64,000 nt of DNA from Leuconostoc suionicum (GCF_001891125.1 NZ_CP015247.1:1196501-1260500), one strand, 5' to 3'. Shown: positions 33,063 to 42,726, counted from the stretch's first letter. Translations and numbers: made by a program. Notes: generated by a model not told the origin, from the sequence alone.

Positions 33063-33812
33063 TTACTTACGACGCAACAATTTGTAATCTTGTGCCTTTA
33101 AGCGTTTGATCTCTACGCTTGTTAATTTACGATACTCGCCCGGCTGTAGACCAGTGACATCAAAAAAGGCATACTGCTCACGCTTGAGCTTTTGTACTGG
33201 TAGGCCAACCTTCGCGAGCATGTTTTTGACCTGATGATTACGACCTTCATGAATAGTTAGACGGACCATACTTGTTCTCTTTGTTGGCTCAATTCTTTCA
33301 ATGGAAACGCGAGCTGGAGCAGTTTTACGACCTTTTAGGACCACCCCACGTTTCAAAGGAGCTAACTTTTCTTCGGTTGCAATGCCTTCAACTTTTGCAA
33401 CATAAGTCTTATCGACTTTAGTTTTAGGATGCATTAATTGGTTGGCAACTACACCATCATTGGTTAATAACAAAACACCAGTTGTATCATAATCTAAACG
33501 GCCAACTGGATAAACGCGTTGATCCACATCCTCTAAGATATCCAACACCGTACGACGACCTTTTTCATCATCATTGGTTGTCACAACCCCACGAGGCTTA
33601 TTTAACAAGTAATAAACTAACTTCTCACGCCCTTCAATTGGCGCCCCGTCGACCTGTACTTTATCATTTGCAGTAACTTTTGTACCTAATTCAGTAACAG
33701 TTTGCCCATTAACTTGGACACGTCCTTTGATGATCAATTCTTCGGCGCCCCGTCGGGATGCTAGACCCGCTTGGGCAATAATTTTTTGCAGTCGCTGTGC
33801 TTCTTCAGACAT
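33063..33812 (-). CDS. rluB: rRNA pseudouridine synthase, RluB/RsuA family
   Basis: The 249-residue enzyme has an N-terminal S4 RNA-binding domain (RLQKIIAQAGLASRRGAEEL) and a catalytic domain with the Asp in VGRLDYDTTGVLLLTNDG (about residue 100). Other family blocks are LNKPRGVVTT and HEGRNHQVKNMLAKVG. It turns a uridine of 23S rRNA into pseudouridine. Its ATG overlaps the 3' end of scpB by 8 bases (ATGTCTGA), so the two are coupled. Assignment to RluB rather than RluE/F or RsuA follows the scpA-scpB context common in Gram-positives. Confidence 0.93.
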   Translation of the reverse strand: MSEEAQRLQKIIAQAGLASRRGAEELIIKGRVQVNGQTVTELGTKVTANDKVQVDGAPIEGREKLVYYLLNKPRGVVTTNDDEKGRRTVLDILEDVDQRVYPVGRLDYDTTGVLLLTNDGVVANQLMHPKTKVDKTYVAKVEGIATEEKLAPLKRGVVLKGRKTAPARVSIERIEPTKRTSMVRLTIHEGRNHQVKNMLAKVGLPVQKLKREQYAFFDVTGLQPGEYRKLTSVEIKRLKAQDYKLLRRK

Positions 33813-34404
33813 TTTCTTTTTCACTTTCTGATTGATGTACATCAAATGCACTCGTAAATAATTCTCCATCAATATCATCACCTAACTCTAACATATTAAA
33901 ATCAGGTAACGGAGGTAGTTCTTCAATACTTTTCAAACCAAAATAGTCCAAAAATTCATCGGTAGTACCAAACATGATGGGACGTCCTGGTTCGTCTTTT
34001 CTGCCAACTTCGTGGACTAGTTGCCTTAATGCTAGCTTCTGTAAAGTCCCTGAGGATTGCACACCACGAATTGTATCAATTTCAACACGTGTAATTGGTT
34101 GCTTATAAGCGACAATAACCAGTGTTTCGAGTTGTGCTTGCGATAATGTTGCATTTACGGGTGAATCAAAATACTGTTTTACTGTGCCACCAAGTTCCGG
34201 TTTAGTCACTAGGCGATACACATCGTCACTTTCACGAATTTGTAATGCACTGCTTAAATCAGTATCATACTTTACCACAAGTTCTTCAAGCAATCCTTGT
34301 ATTGCTGAACGGTCAAATCCAGTGATAATGCTCATATTTTTCATGGAAATGCCCTCATCGCCAGATACGAACAATAGTGCTTCTATTTGACTTAAATTAT
34401 TCAT
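33805..34404 (-). CDS. scpB: Segregation and condensation protein B
   Basis: The 199-residue protein has two winged-helix domains typical of ScpB: NLSQIEALLFVSGDEGISM at the start and the conserved block LETLVIVAYKQPITRVEIDTIRGV. With ScpA it binds Smc to form condensin for chromosome packing and segregation. The ATG at 34404 overlaps the 3' end of scpA by 8 bases. A slightly longer start is possible but lacks a clear site. Confidence 0.95.
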   Translation of the reverse strand: MNNLSQIEALLFVSGDEGISMKNMSIITGFDRSAIQGLLEELVVKYDTDLSSALQIRESDDVYRLVTKPELGGTVKQYFDSPVNATLSQAQLETLVIVAYKQPITRVEIDTIRGVQSSGTLQKLALRQLVHEVGRKDEPGRPIMFGTTDEFLDYFGLKSIEELPPLPDFNMLELGDDIDGELFTSAFDVHQSESEKENV

Positions 34405-35173
34405 CTTCGCCAAACGCCTCAATTTCTACATAAATTTCTTGTTGTTGGTGTTCTTGGTGTAATTTTAATCTTTTATCTTTGGCCATTTCTAATAACGCCA
34501 AAAAAGTGACTACCAAATGTTCCCGCTCGTAAATATCATCAAAAAAAGAAGCAAATGGAATCATCTCACCCGTTTGATGCTGCAAAAAATGTTTATTGAT
34601 GTTATTAACAGCTTCCTTAAGAGAATATGTTTCCGCAGTAACATGCCTTCTGATAGGTTTTTCCTGCTTTTTTCGCCGCAATAGTTGAGCAAAAGCTGTT
34701 TGTAAATCCCCTAACGATAAACCAGGAGCTAAAGTTATGGGTTGTTCCAAATTATCAGGAGCCTTCATTTGAGTACGTGGAAAGGATTGTTGTTTTAATT
34801 GTTCACGTTCACGCAAAGATTCGCTTGCCACTTGAAATTGTTTGTAGGTCAATAATTGTAGCATCAACTCTTCACGTGGATCCGCATACTCTTCATCTAC
34901 GGCATAATCATCTGGCTCTTCTTCTGGTAACAAATCAGCGGACTTTATCTTAACTAAAGTAGCAGCCATCACTAAATATTCACTTGCTACATCAAGCTGC
35001 ATAGCCTGTTGTGCATGAATAAAATCTAAATACTGAGATGTAATGTCAGCAATTTGTAAATCAAAGATATTCATCTCGGATTTCTTAATTAAGTGTAATA
35101 ACAGATCGATTGGCCCTTCAAAGTCACTTAATTTAATTGTTAGACCGTTTTGCGCGATGTTGCTTTTCTCCAT
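34397..35173 (-). CDS. scpA: Segregation and condensation protein A
   Basis: The 258-residue kleisin has the N-terminal block FEGPIDLLLHLIKKSEMNIFD and the C-terminal winged helix with VTFLALLEMAKDKRLKLHQE. It bridges the two heads of Smc and binds ScpB. The start overlaps the end of the RibT-like gene by 34 bases, so the two are translationally coupled. The ribosome-binding site before this ATG is weak. Confidence 0.95.
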   Translation of the reverse strand: MEKSNIAQNGLTIKLSDFEGPIDLLLHLIKKSEMNIFDLQIADITSQYLDFIHAQQAMQLDVASEYLVMAATLVKIKSADLLPEEEPDDYAVDEEYADPREELMLQLLTYKQFQVASESLREREQLKQQSFPRTQMKAPDNLEQPITLAPGLSLGDLQTAFAQLLRRKKQEKPIRRHVTAETYSLKEAVNNINKHFLQHQTGEMIPFASFFDDIYEREHLVVTFLALLEMAKDKRLKLHQEHQQQEIYVEIEAFGEDE

Positions 35174-35514
35174 TTGTTAATTAACTTTTGATTATCCAAG
35201 GTACCCATTAAAAAGGTTTCAGGATGTTGCGCTTGATAATCAGAAATCATGTCAAAGTAGTTTCTGACACTGCGTGACTCTGGGGTCAAGGCAACATGAC
35301 GAATTATAGCAATATTGTTATTGTAGATCTCAACACCTAGAACACCAAGTACTTGTCCTTGGGACTCTTTTTGCCAAACATATAAAGATCTTGCTTCATT
35401 ATCATGATACCATGCTATTTCCGCATTTAAATGAGATATTTCACGTAGGCCTGGCAGCAACGATAAAATACCCATAATTGTTTTTTCATCTGATTGTCTT
35501 GATTGTGTCAACAT
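35140..35514 (-). CDS. ribT: RibT-like GNAT family protein
   Basis: The 124-residue protein resembles RibT, a small GNAT-fold protein of about 124 residues named from the Bacillus rib operon whose reaction is uncertain. Features are LPGLREISHLNAEIAWYHDN at the start and IAIIRHVALTPESRSVRNYF, which holds the acetyl-CoA-loop region. In lactobacilli and relatives it lies between xerD and scpA, exactly as here, so naming rests partly on position. It need not be tied to riboflavin. Confidence 0.75.
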   Translation of the reverse strand: MLTQSRQSDEKTIMGILSLLPGLREISHLNAEIAWYHDNEARSLYVWQKESQGQVLGVLGVEIYNNNIAIIRHVALTPESRSVRNYFDMISDYQAQHPETFLMGTLDNQKLINKWRKATSRKTV

Positions 35515-35519
35515 AATTT

Positions 35520-36416
35520 TTACGCTCTGGGGTGGTATTCATCATACACTTCACTAAGTCTTTTTTTCGAAATATGGGTATAAATTTGCGTTGTCGAAAT
35601 ATCCGCATGTCCCAATAATTCTTGAACTATACGCAAATCGGCGCCGTTTTCTAAAATATGAGTAGCAAAAGAATGACGAAGTGTATGGGGAGAAACATCT
35701 TTAGTTATTCCAGCAGTTGTTACTAACTTTTTTATAATCTTCCATATGCCCTGTCGTGAAATTTGATTTCCACGATCGTTTAAGAAAACATAAGGAGATT
35801 CTTTGTCTTTAAGTAAAACGGTACGGCTTTCATTAAAATATCGAGTCAGCCAATCAATCGCAATTTCTCCAATTGGAATAATACGTTCTTTGTCACCTTT
35901 TCCAAGCGTTTGAATCAGTCCTAATTGCAAATGAAGGTCACTCATTTTTAAATTAACCAATTCACTGACACGCAATCCAGTTGCGTACATAACTTCTAAC
36001 AATGTTCTATTTCGAAGACCAAGCGGTGTATCTTCTATCGGTACTTGTAATAAACGGTCAATTTCTTCGATGCTCAAAACTGCTGGTAGGTGCTCCGCTT
36101 TTTTGGGCGGGCGAACATCACTCATTGGATTATGAGCGACGACTTTTTCTCGCACTAAATAGCCAAAAAAGTTGCGCAATGTTGTAACCATTCTAATCAC
36201 TGAGCTATTGGATTTGCCTAGATCTCTGAGTTGATTCAACCATGACAAGATAACAATATGATCAACTTGATCAAGCACCAGTTTTTCACTATTTAGATAC
36301 TCACCAAATTGTACCAAATCTTGGTGGTAACTCTTAATTGTGTTTTCAGATAAACCACGTTCAATTCGAATATAGTGTAGATAGTCTACTACCGCATTGT
36401 CAATTTCTTGCATCAT
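35520..36416 (-). CDS. xerD: Tyrosine recombinase XerD
   Basis: The 298-residue recombinase has the N-terminal core-binding SAM-like domain (DYLHYIRIERGLSENTIKSY) and the catalytic domain with the full set of active residues: Arg in ATGLRVSEL, Lys in LGKGDKER, HTLRH with His and Arg, His in LLGHADIS, and the nucleophile Tyr in TTQIYTHI. With XerC (or alone as XerS in some genera) it resolves chromosome dimers at dif. The context cvfB-xerD-ribT-scpA-scpB is chromosomal housekeeping, so it is not a mobile-element integrase. Its start overlaps the cvfB stop by 4 bases. Confidence 0.93.
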   Translation of the reverse strand: MMQEIDNAVVDYLHYIRIERGLSENTIKSYHQDLVQFGEYLNSEKLVLDQVDHIVILSWLNQLRDLGKSNSSVIRMVTTLRNFFGYLVREKVVAHNPMSDVRPPKKAEHLPAVLSIEEIDRLLQVPIEDTPLGLRNRTLLEVMYATGLRVSELVNLKMSDLHLQLGLIQTLGKGDKERIIPIGEIAIDWLTRYFNESRTVLLKDKESPYVFLNDRGNQISRQGIWKIIKKLVTTAGITKDVSPHTLRHSFATHILENGADLRIVQELLGHADISTTQIYTHISKKRLSEVYDEYHPRA

Positions 36417-37276
36417 TTCTCAACTAATTTTATGCCATCGTCAATTTGTTCAATGAGTCTATCCTTGTATAAATGACCCAAGGCTCGTTTGAACTGACTC
36501 TTACTAAATCCAAATTGACGCTTAATAGCCTCTGGGTTACTTTTATCATTGAATGGTAAGAAATGATCTGCCCGTCGTTGCAATTGCAACAATAAGAATT
36601 GTGCATCCTCATCCATTGTCTTATAGGCCAAAGGCTTCAGTGATAGATTTAATGTGCCATCATCACGGACGCCAATAACACGTGCATCAACAACTTGTCC
36701 TAAACGTGGCTCATCGTCACGTTGCGAAGGATGAATAAAACCAAGGTAATATTCATCAGTAATAACCAAAGTACCTGCCATTTTGTTACGATAAACTGTA
36801 GCCTTAACTGTGGTCGACTTAATACTTTCCGGTGCACGACGTGATACAGCATTAATAATATGCTGTTGTGCTATTTCGCCCCACAAACGCCCTTTATGAT
36901 CTTCTTTAATAGCAATCATCAACTTATCGCCTTTTTGTGGCCAAAGTGTTGAAATCGTTGGTAGATCATCAAGAGAAACAACGATATCCTTATTCGGCAA
37001 ACCGATTGAAACAAAGACGCCCAAATCATGTCGATTCGCTACGACTGTTCCCCAACCGTATACTAATTTCTGTACAGTAGGTGTTTTCTTGGTGATTTGT
37101 AATTTGTGTCCTTCATTTTCATATGCAAATCCGGTCACAAATCCGCCGATTTTGAGTGGCTTCTCAAGTTCTGTCTTGTCAATTTCATATGTAAAGCCAT
37201 CGACTTGTGCAAAGAAATATTTCTCATTTTCATCAGTAACGTTTGCTTTAATTATTGTTCCAACTTTTGGATTCAT
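36413..37276 (-). CDS. cvfB: CvfB family S1 RNA-binding protein
   Basis: The 287-residue protein has several S1-like domains (VYGWGTVVANRHDLGVFVSI; VVDARVIGVRDDGTLNLSL) and a C-terminal winged helix (FGFSKSQFKRALGHLYKDRL). This layout matches CvfB/YitL, which in staphylococci binds RNA and affects virulence gene expression. The ATG at 37276 has AAGGA 7 bases upstream. It heads the cvfB-xerD-ribT-scpA-scpB-rluB run, in which most neighbours overlap. Confidence 0.9.
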   Translation of the reverse strand: MNPKVGTIIKANVTDENEKYFFAQVDGFTYEIDKTELEKPLKIGGFVTGFAYENEGHKLQITKKTPTVQKLVYGWGTVVANRHDLGVFVSIGLPNKDIVVSLDDLPTISTLWPQKGDKLMIAIKEDHKGRLWGEIAQQHIINAVSRRAPESIKSTTVKATVYRNKMAGTLVITDEYYLGFIHPSQRDDEPRLGQVVDARVIGVRDDGTLNLSLKPLAYKTMDEDAQFLLLQLQRRADHFLPFNDKSNPEAIKRQFGFSKSQFKRALGHLYKDRLIEQIDDGIKLVEK

Positions 37277-37364
37277 AGCGTTTTCCTTAACGTACGCAAC
37301 ATCACGCACTTTTTATAATACCTATAGTTTACCATGTGTGGTTTACATAATCTATAATGGCCGA

Positions 37365-37811
37365 TTAACCTTTTAACAGATTTTTCACTTGATTAGCAAC
37401 AAATTTACCGTCAGCCCTTCCTTTGACTTGAGGTGTGACAATACCCATCACTTTACCCATATCTTTTGGAGATGTAGCGCCGGTCTTTTGGATTGCGTCC
37501 TTCACCAATTCAATAACTCCTTCGTCACTCAAAGGTTCTGGCAAATACTTTGCTAAAACAGCTAGCTCTGCGCGAATACCAGCAGCTAAATCTTCTCGAT
37601 TGCCTTTCTCAAACTCTGTCAACGAATCTTGGCGCTGTTTAACTTCACGTGAGAGGACTGTTAATTCTTCTTCCTTTGTTAAATCATGGCCTAAATTAAT
37701 CTGCTCGTTCATAACCGTTGATTTAACCATGCGAATCACTGACAAAATATCCTTGTTTTTGTCTTTCATAGCCTGCTTCATATCATTATTTAACTCTTCT
37801 AATAAACTCAT
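37365..37811 (-). CDS. yqeY: GatB/YqeY domain protein
   Basis: The 148-residue protein is a YqeY family member with MSLLEELNNDMKQAMKDKNK at the start and the C-terminal GatB-tail-like domain GKVMGIVTPQVKGRADGKFV. In GatB this domain contacts tRNA during amidation of Asp or Glu on tRNA; the stand-alone protein has no proven reaction. It follows rpsU, the usual Gram-positive pair, though a hairpin stands between them. GAAAGG precedes the ATG by 9 bases. Confidence 0.93.
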   Translation of the reverse strand: MSLLEELNNDMKQAMKDKNKDILSVIRMVKSTVMNEQINLGHDLTKEEELTVLSREVKQRQDSLTEFEKGNREDLAAGIRAELAVLAKYLPEPLSDEGVIELVKDAIQKTGATSPKDMGKVMGIVTPQVKGRADGKFVANQVKNLLKG

Positions 37812-37855
37812 GTATATCAACCTTTCAAAATTCAATCTATTGTTATTCTACCATA

Positions 37856-37884
37856 AAAGAAAAACGCCACCTAAGTGACGTTTT
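37856..37884 (-). terminator. Terminator of rpsU
   Basis: On the minus strand the 10-bp stem AAAACGTCAC/GTGGCGTTTT (one G-U pair) with a 4-base loop is followed by TTC. It separates rpsU from yqeY. Confidence 0.82.
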
Positions 37885-37893
37885 AGAATCGAA

Positions 37894-38079
37894 TTAACGA
37901 CCCTTCTTCTTGTTACGCTTTTGTGCTGCTTCAGACTTCAATTTACGAGCAACTGAAGGCTTAACATAGTATTCGCGCTTACGGTATTCTTGGAGAGTAC
38001 CGTCTTTTGAAACACCACGCTTGAAGCGACGCAATGCATCATCCAAAGATTCGTTCTTACGTACGATGACCTTTGCCAT
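37894..38079 (-). CDS. rpsU: 30S ribosomal protein S21
   Basis: The 61-residue basic protein has the S21 features [20 protein letters not shown] and [20 protein letters not shown]. It is part of the small-subunit platform and helps base pairing with the Shine-Dalgarno sequence. GGAGG precedes the ATG. It is followed by its own terminator and yqeY. Confidence 0.98.
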   Translation of the reverse strand: MAKVIVRKNESLDDALRRFKRGVSKDGTLQEYRKREYYVKPSVARKLKSEAAQKRNKKKGR

Positions 38080-38215
38080 GTGATAACCCTCCTTTCTCGC
38101 ATTTTATTTCGTTAAACGACATGCAGTAAATACTTATTTATTATGACAGACTTTCGCGTAATCGTCAATACTATCAACTCTGTAATCATGCATTTTATAG
38201 CAATTTCCAACATAA

Positions 38216-39484
38216 TTAGTGATCAAGCTTAGATGTATGCTTTGTATCCGTCATGCGCCAATAAACTAGCAAACTAATGAACACAACCACAGTGACATAG
38301 ACGAAAAACAAATTTTCATGATTTATTTTTTTCAGGTACAGGGCAACATATTCCACCGTGCCACCAAAAATGGCGACCGTCAAGCCATAAGGCAATCCAA
38401 CACCTAACGCACGAATTTCAGTTGGAAACATTTCAGCTTTAACAATTGCATTAATTGACGTATAACCTGTAACAATAATCAATCCAGCCAGCATGAGCAA
38501 GAAAGCCCCCATCCCCGTTTTCACTTGTTGCAAAGTGAGAAAAATAGGAATTGTAAATATTGTCCCCATAATACCAAACCAAAACAATAATGGTTTACGA
38601 CCGATTTTATCCGATAATGCACCAGCGATAGGTTGTAAAATCATAAAAATAAATAATGCTGCAAAGTTGATTAGCGTGACTTCTTGTGTTGGTAACCCAA
38701 CAGAATTAATCATAAACTTTTGTAAATAAGTTGTATACGTGTAGAAAGCGATTGTTCCACCAAGTGTTAAGCCAACTACCGTCATGACAGATTTTGGATA
38801 CTTTAACAAGAGTCGTAGACTACCATTATTGTTTTTCTTTTGTGCCTTAAATTGGTCAGATTCTTCCATGCTCAAACGAAGGAACAATACCACGATAGCT
38901 CCTAGAGAACCAATAACAAATGGAATACGCCAACCCCAGTCAGTCAACATCTCTTCTGATAATATTGATTGTAAAATAATTTGAACACCCAAGGCAATGA
39001 GCTGTCCACTGATTAATGTCACATATTGAAATGAGGCATAAAAGCCACGATGCCCACGGCTGGCCATTTCAGAAAGGTAAGTTGCTGAAGTACCATATTC
39101 TCCACCCAACGATAACCCTTGGAACAGCCTTGCCAGCACCAAGATGATTGGTGCAGCAATTCCTATTACATGGTAACTAGGTGTTACCGCAATTACAAGC
39201 GATCCTGCAGCCATAATCAATACTGATAAGGTTAATGCGGCCCGGCGACCATGTTGATCCGCATATTTACCTAACACTAGACTTCCTAAAGGTCTCATCA
39301 AAAATCCAATTGCAAAGACTCCTGCCGTACTTAATAATGCAGCCGTTTTGTCATGGCTTGGGAAAAATGATGGGGCAAAATAGATAGAGAACGAGGCATA
39401 AACATACCAATCGAACCACTCAATTAAGTTACCTAAAGATCCCTTTAAAATATTGCTGACAATTTTCTTTTCTGTACGTTGCAT
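38216..39484 (-). CDS. MFS transporter, metabolite:H+ symporter (MHS/ProP-like) family
   Basis: The 422-residue protein has 12 expected membrane segments and MHS features: GSLGNLIEWFDWYVYA at the start, FLMRPLGSLVLGKYADQHGRR between helices 2 and 3, and LARLFQGLSLGGEYG at helix 4. Relatives carry organic acids, proline/betaine, shikimate or alpha-ketoglutarate with protons; I cannot choose among them. It lies divergent from a PucR-type regulator across 139 bases and is probably its target. GAGG stands 7 bases before the ATG. Confidence 0.9.
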   Translation of the reverse strand: MQRTEKKIVSNILKGSLGNLIEWFDWYVYASFSIYFAPSFFPSHDKTAALLSTAGVFAIGFLMRPLGSLVLGKYADQHGRRAALTLSVLIMAAGSLVIAVTPSYHVIGIAAPIILVLARLFQGLSLGGEYGTSATYLSEMASRGHRGFYASFQYVTLISGQLIALGVQIILQSILSEEMLTDWGWRIPFVIGSLGAIVVLFLRLSMEESDQFKAQKKNNNGSLRLLLKYPKSVMTVVGLTLGGTIAFYTYTTYLQKFMINSVGLPTQEVTLINFAALFIFMILQPIAGALSDKIGRKPLLFWFGIMGTIFTIPIFLTLQQVKTGMGAFLLMLAGLIIVTGYTSINAIVKAEMFPTEIRALGVGLPYGLTVAIFGGTVEYVALYLKKINHENLFFVYVTVVVFISLLVYWRMTDTKHTSKLDH

Positions 39485-39568
39485 ACGCTCACCTCATAAT
39501 GTTTTCTTTACTGTAACGAACGCATAAAAAATAATCATCGTCATATTGCACAACATTTTTAATTTTAT

Positions 39569-39597
39569 TTGTACACAATAAGCAAACATGGCATAAT
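39569..39597 (+). promoter_or_regulatory. Promoter of the pucR-like gene
   Basis: TTGTAC (39569-39574) and CATAAT (39592-39597) are separated by 17 bases and lie 27 bases before the start codon. Confidence 0.65.
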
Positions 39598-39623
39598 AGT
39601 AACAATACAATTGGAGGTCAATT

Positions 39624-41171
39624 ATGAATGTTAAAGAATTATTAGCTAACCCCGTATTAGCAGAATACCCAATTTTAGCAGGCGCCGAAGGGCTCAATCG
39701 TGAGATCAGTCAAGTGGGTATGATTGATGCACCAGATTTTGATGAATATATTGCTCCTGGTCAATTACTGCTCACTACTGGCTTTTTGTTCAAAGAAGAT
39801 TGGACATTACTGCGAGACTTAATTATCGCGCTTGATCATCATAATGCTGCTGGCTTGGGCATTAAGACGAATCGGCATTTATCACAGTTGCCTCGTGATA
39901 TTATTATATTAGCCAACAAACGTCGAGTGCCAATTCTCATGACCCCAGATGATGAATTGATGCCACAAACAATTCAAAATATTACTGATATTATTCTGAA
40001 CACTCATACGGGCGAATTACATCAAATCGTTAATATTAACCATCAGCTATCAACAATGCAAACTAATAATACTTATCAACATCTGCTAAATCTGAGCGCG
40101 GAAATTTTAGAAGCACCACTAACCCTATTGGACTCACATTTTCGTGCCTTATATGCTAGTACTGATTTACTTCCGCAACGTGACTTTTTCACCAAATTTT
40201 TACGAGAAGAATCCGGGATTGATTATTTAAATTTAACTCAAAAAGTTCACGTTACCTTCAATAACACAATTTTTGAGATTTCTCCTATTTTTTCTGCTCT
40301 AAACGAAAATAAAGCCTTTGTAGCTATTATGAGTCCAAATAAGACATTATCAGATTTTGAACTTTTAAAACGCGAACAGGTAATTACTGCATTGGGATTT
40401 TCAAATTCGAGAACCGATTTGTTAAATGAAACTGAGTTTCGCAACCGTTCTGGTTTCTTTTTGAACATCATGCAACATGGACTAAGTGATGATGCAATTG
40501 ACAATTATCTAAAGAACGCAAACATTGATTCTAAGAATCCCTATCGCGTAGCGGTTATTGATTTTACAGCGAAAAAAACAGTAATTGAAACACATCAATT
40601 TGAAATATTACAAGCACTGACACGCTGGTTTGTTAACGAGTCAAACTGGTCTGTGCTGCTATTTTCCTATAAACAGCAACTAATTTTGTTAGTTGACAAT
40701 AAAATTGATACACGCGCATTTCTCAAAGAATTATACGATTTTCTAACATCACAATCAAAGTTAGAATATGATTTTACTATTGGCTTTTCTCGAGTCGCAG
40801 AGCCCATTCGTGCATTAGCAGATCTTTATGAGCAAGCTAACCATGCACTTCAATTGACATCAGTAGCACATCCAATTATGCGGTTTAGACCTAAGAGTGC
40901 ACAAGAAATGTTAAACTTATTACCTAAGCAAGAAAGTAATGCTTTTGTGGAAAGAATACTGGGTCCAATTTTAGACAATCCAAGTCTTCTCAAAACATTA
41001 GAAACCTATATGTTCTTACATCAAAATGTAACAGCCGTCGCTTCTGACATGTTTGTTCACCGGAATACTATTAATTATCGCTTGAAAAAGATATCTGAGT
41101 TATTAGATGTTAACCTTGATATGCCTGATGTTTTGGTCGATATTCAATTGGCTTTTTTGTTACTTGATTAG
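39624..41171 (+). CDS. PucR family transcriptional regulator
   Basis: The 515-residue protein has the N-terminal PucR ligand-sensing domain (NVKELLANPVLAEYPILAGA, GQLLLTTGFLFKED) and a C-terminal helix-turn-helix of the PucR/CdaR type (LKTLETYMFLHQNVTAVASD, FVHRNTINYRLKKISELL). Such regulators usually activate use of purines, amino acids or organic acids next to them. Here the neighbours are a divergent MHS transporter and a downstream amino-acid permease, 101 bases away on the same strand, so it may sense an organic or amino acid. AGGAGG-like GGAGG precedes the ATG. Confidence 0.9.
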   Translation: MNVKELLANPVLAEYPILAGAEGLNREISQVGMIDAPDFDEYIAPGQLLLTTGFLFKEDWTLLRDLIIALDHHNAAGLGIKTNRHLSQLPRDIIILANKRRVPILMTPDDELMPQTIQNITDIILNTHTGELHQIVNINHQLSTMQTNNTYQHLLNLSAEILEAPLTLLDSHFRALYASTDLLPQRDFFTKFLREESGIDYLNLTQKVHVTFNNTIFEISPIFSALNENKAFVAIMSPNKTLSDFELLKREQVITALGFSNSRTDLLNETEFRNRSGFFLNIMQHGLSDDAIDNYLKNANIDSKNPYRVAVIDFTAKKTVIETHQFEILQALTRWFVNESNWSVLLFSYKQQLILLVDNKIDTRAFLKELYDFLTSQSKLEYDFTIGFSRVAEPIRALADLYEQANHALQLTSVAHPIMRFRPKSAQEMLNLLPKQESNAFVERILGPILDNPSLLKTLETYMFLHQNVTAVASDMFVHRNTINYRLKKISELLDVNLDMPDVLVDIQLAFLLLD

Positions 41172-41272
41172 GCAGAATGCACAATAGATCATCCTGTTTT
41201 TTGTTCACTAATAAATGAGGGTTTAATGATAAATGTGTTAGAATTGTTATCAATCGAGGAGGCATAATATTT

Positions 41273-42679
41273 ATGAGTCAACAAAAAAAAGCAACGATGA
41301 ATGCCGATGGTACCATACGTGGTTTGAAAAAAAAGCACGTACAGATGATTGCCATTGGTGGTACCATTGGTACAGGACTTTTCTTGGGAGCTGGAAACTC
41401 TATTGCTAAAACTGGGCCATCAATTTTGATCGTATATGCAGTGCTTGGTGCATTTTTCTTTATGATGATGCGGGGAATTGGTGAAATGCTTTATGCAGAC
41501 CCTTCCCAACATACATTTGTTTCTTTTATTAGTAAGTATGTTGGTGCTGGAGCCGGATATTTCGCTGGATGGTCCTATTGGATTGGACTACTTTTCGTAG
41601 CTATGGCAGAATTAACAGCCGTATCAACTTACGTTAAGTTTTGGTTCCCAAGTTGGAAAACTTGGATAATTCAAATTATCTTTTTGTTTGTTTTAACTAT
41701 GATTAACCTAATTGCCGTCAGAGTATTTGGTGAAACAGAATACTGGTTTGCCATGATTAAGATCATTGCTATTGTAGCGATGATTGTAACGGGTCTAGTA
41801 TTAATCTTTACAGGATTTAAGGCACCCGCAAGTGGTGGTCATACTGTCGCTTCATTTAGTAACGTATTCTCAAACTTTTCACTATTTCCAAATGGTGCTT
41901 CGATGTTCTTCGCTGCCTTTCCAATGGTATTTTTCGCCTTCCAAGGTATGGAATTCGTCGGTATCACAACAGCTGAAACGGAGAACCCACGTGAAGTTCT
42001 ACCAAAAGCCATTAACACAATCATTATCCGTATTTTGATTTTCTATTTAGGTGCCATGATTATTATTATGTCAATCATTAATTGGCATGTTATCGCTAAA
42101 ACACCGGAATCAAGTCCCTTCGTTATGGTGTTCCAATTGGCTGGATTCAAAGCGGCTGCTACAATAATTAACTTTGTCGTACTAACATCCGCTGCTTCAG
42201 CCTTAAACTCAGCCATCTATTCTGCAGGACGACACTTTTACCAATTAGCTGAAGAATCAGATTCAAAGTTTATGATTAATTTTCGTGAAATTTCATCAAA
42301 TGGCGTTCCTGCTAAAGCAATCATATTCACAGCTATCTTAGTGTTAATATCACCTGTTATTAATTCAATACCACAGATTACCAGTGCATTCAGTTTAATT
42401 ACATCAATCTCATCAAACATGTATATCATTGTTTATGCAATGACAATGTATGCCCATCGTAAATTCCGCGAATCAACTAATTTTATGCCAGATGGCTTCT
42501 TGATGCCAGGATACAAGTGGACTAGTCCACTAACATTGCTATTCTTCGTCAGCATTTACGCCAGTTTGTTCTTTCAAGCAGACTCTCGTGTTGCTGCCAT
42601 CGGCGCAATTTTGTTCACGATAGTATTCGGTTACCTTTCCCACCGCAAGTTTTCTACTAAAAATGCAGTAACCGTGTAA
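41273..42679 (+). CDS. Amino-acid permease, APC superfamily (AAT-like)
   Basis: The 468-residue protein has about 12 membrane segments and the APC consensus HVQMIAIGGTIGTGLFLGAG near residues 20-40 and EFVGITTAETENPREVLPKA near 215-240. These mark the amino acid-H+ symporter branch, which carries aromatic amino acids, proline, GABA, or D-Ala/Gly/Ser. The exact substrate is not visible. GAGGAGG lies before the ATG. It stands behind the PucR-like gene with its own possible promoter region and ends at a strong terminator. Confidence 0.92.
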   Translation: MSQQKKATMNADGTIRGLKKKHVQMIAIGGTIGTGLFLGAGNSIAKTGPSILIVYAVLGAFFFMMMRGIGEMLYADPSQHTFVSFISKYVGAGAGYFAGWSYWIGLLFVAMAELTAVSTYVKFWFPSWKTWIIQIIFLFVLTMINLIAVRVFGETEYWFAMIKIIAIVAMIVTGLVLIFTGFKAPASGGHTVASFSNVFSNFSLFPNGASMFFAAFPMVFFAFQGMEFVGITTAETENPREVLPKAINTIIIRILIFYLGAMIIIMSIINWHVIAKTPESSPFVMVFQLAGFKAAATIINFVVLTSAASALNSAIYSAGRHFYQLAEESDSKFMINFREISSNGVPAKAIIFTAILVLISPVINSIPQITSAFSLITSISSNMYIIVYAMTMYAHRKFRESTNFMPDGFLMPGYKWTSPLTLLFFVSIYASLFFQADSRVAAIGAILFTIVFGYLSHRKFSTKNAVTV

Positions 42680-42689
42680 AAAATAAAAT

Positions 42690-42725
42690 AAAAAAGGAGA
42701 CAACATCATGTTGTCTCCTTTTTTA
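42690..42725. terminator. Bidirectional terminator between the permease and yitT genes
   Basis: AAAAAAGGAGACAACAT and ATGTTGTCTCCTTTTTT form a near-perfect stem with a very short loop and T runs on either side. Confidence 0.93.
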
Positions 42726-42726
42726 A

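Noticed and set aside
35520-36416. A tyrosine recombinase that could mark an integrated element
   Set aside because: It is XerD in its usual housekeeping context with cvfB, scpA and scpB, with no attachment-site repeats or phage genes nearby.
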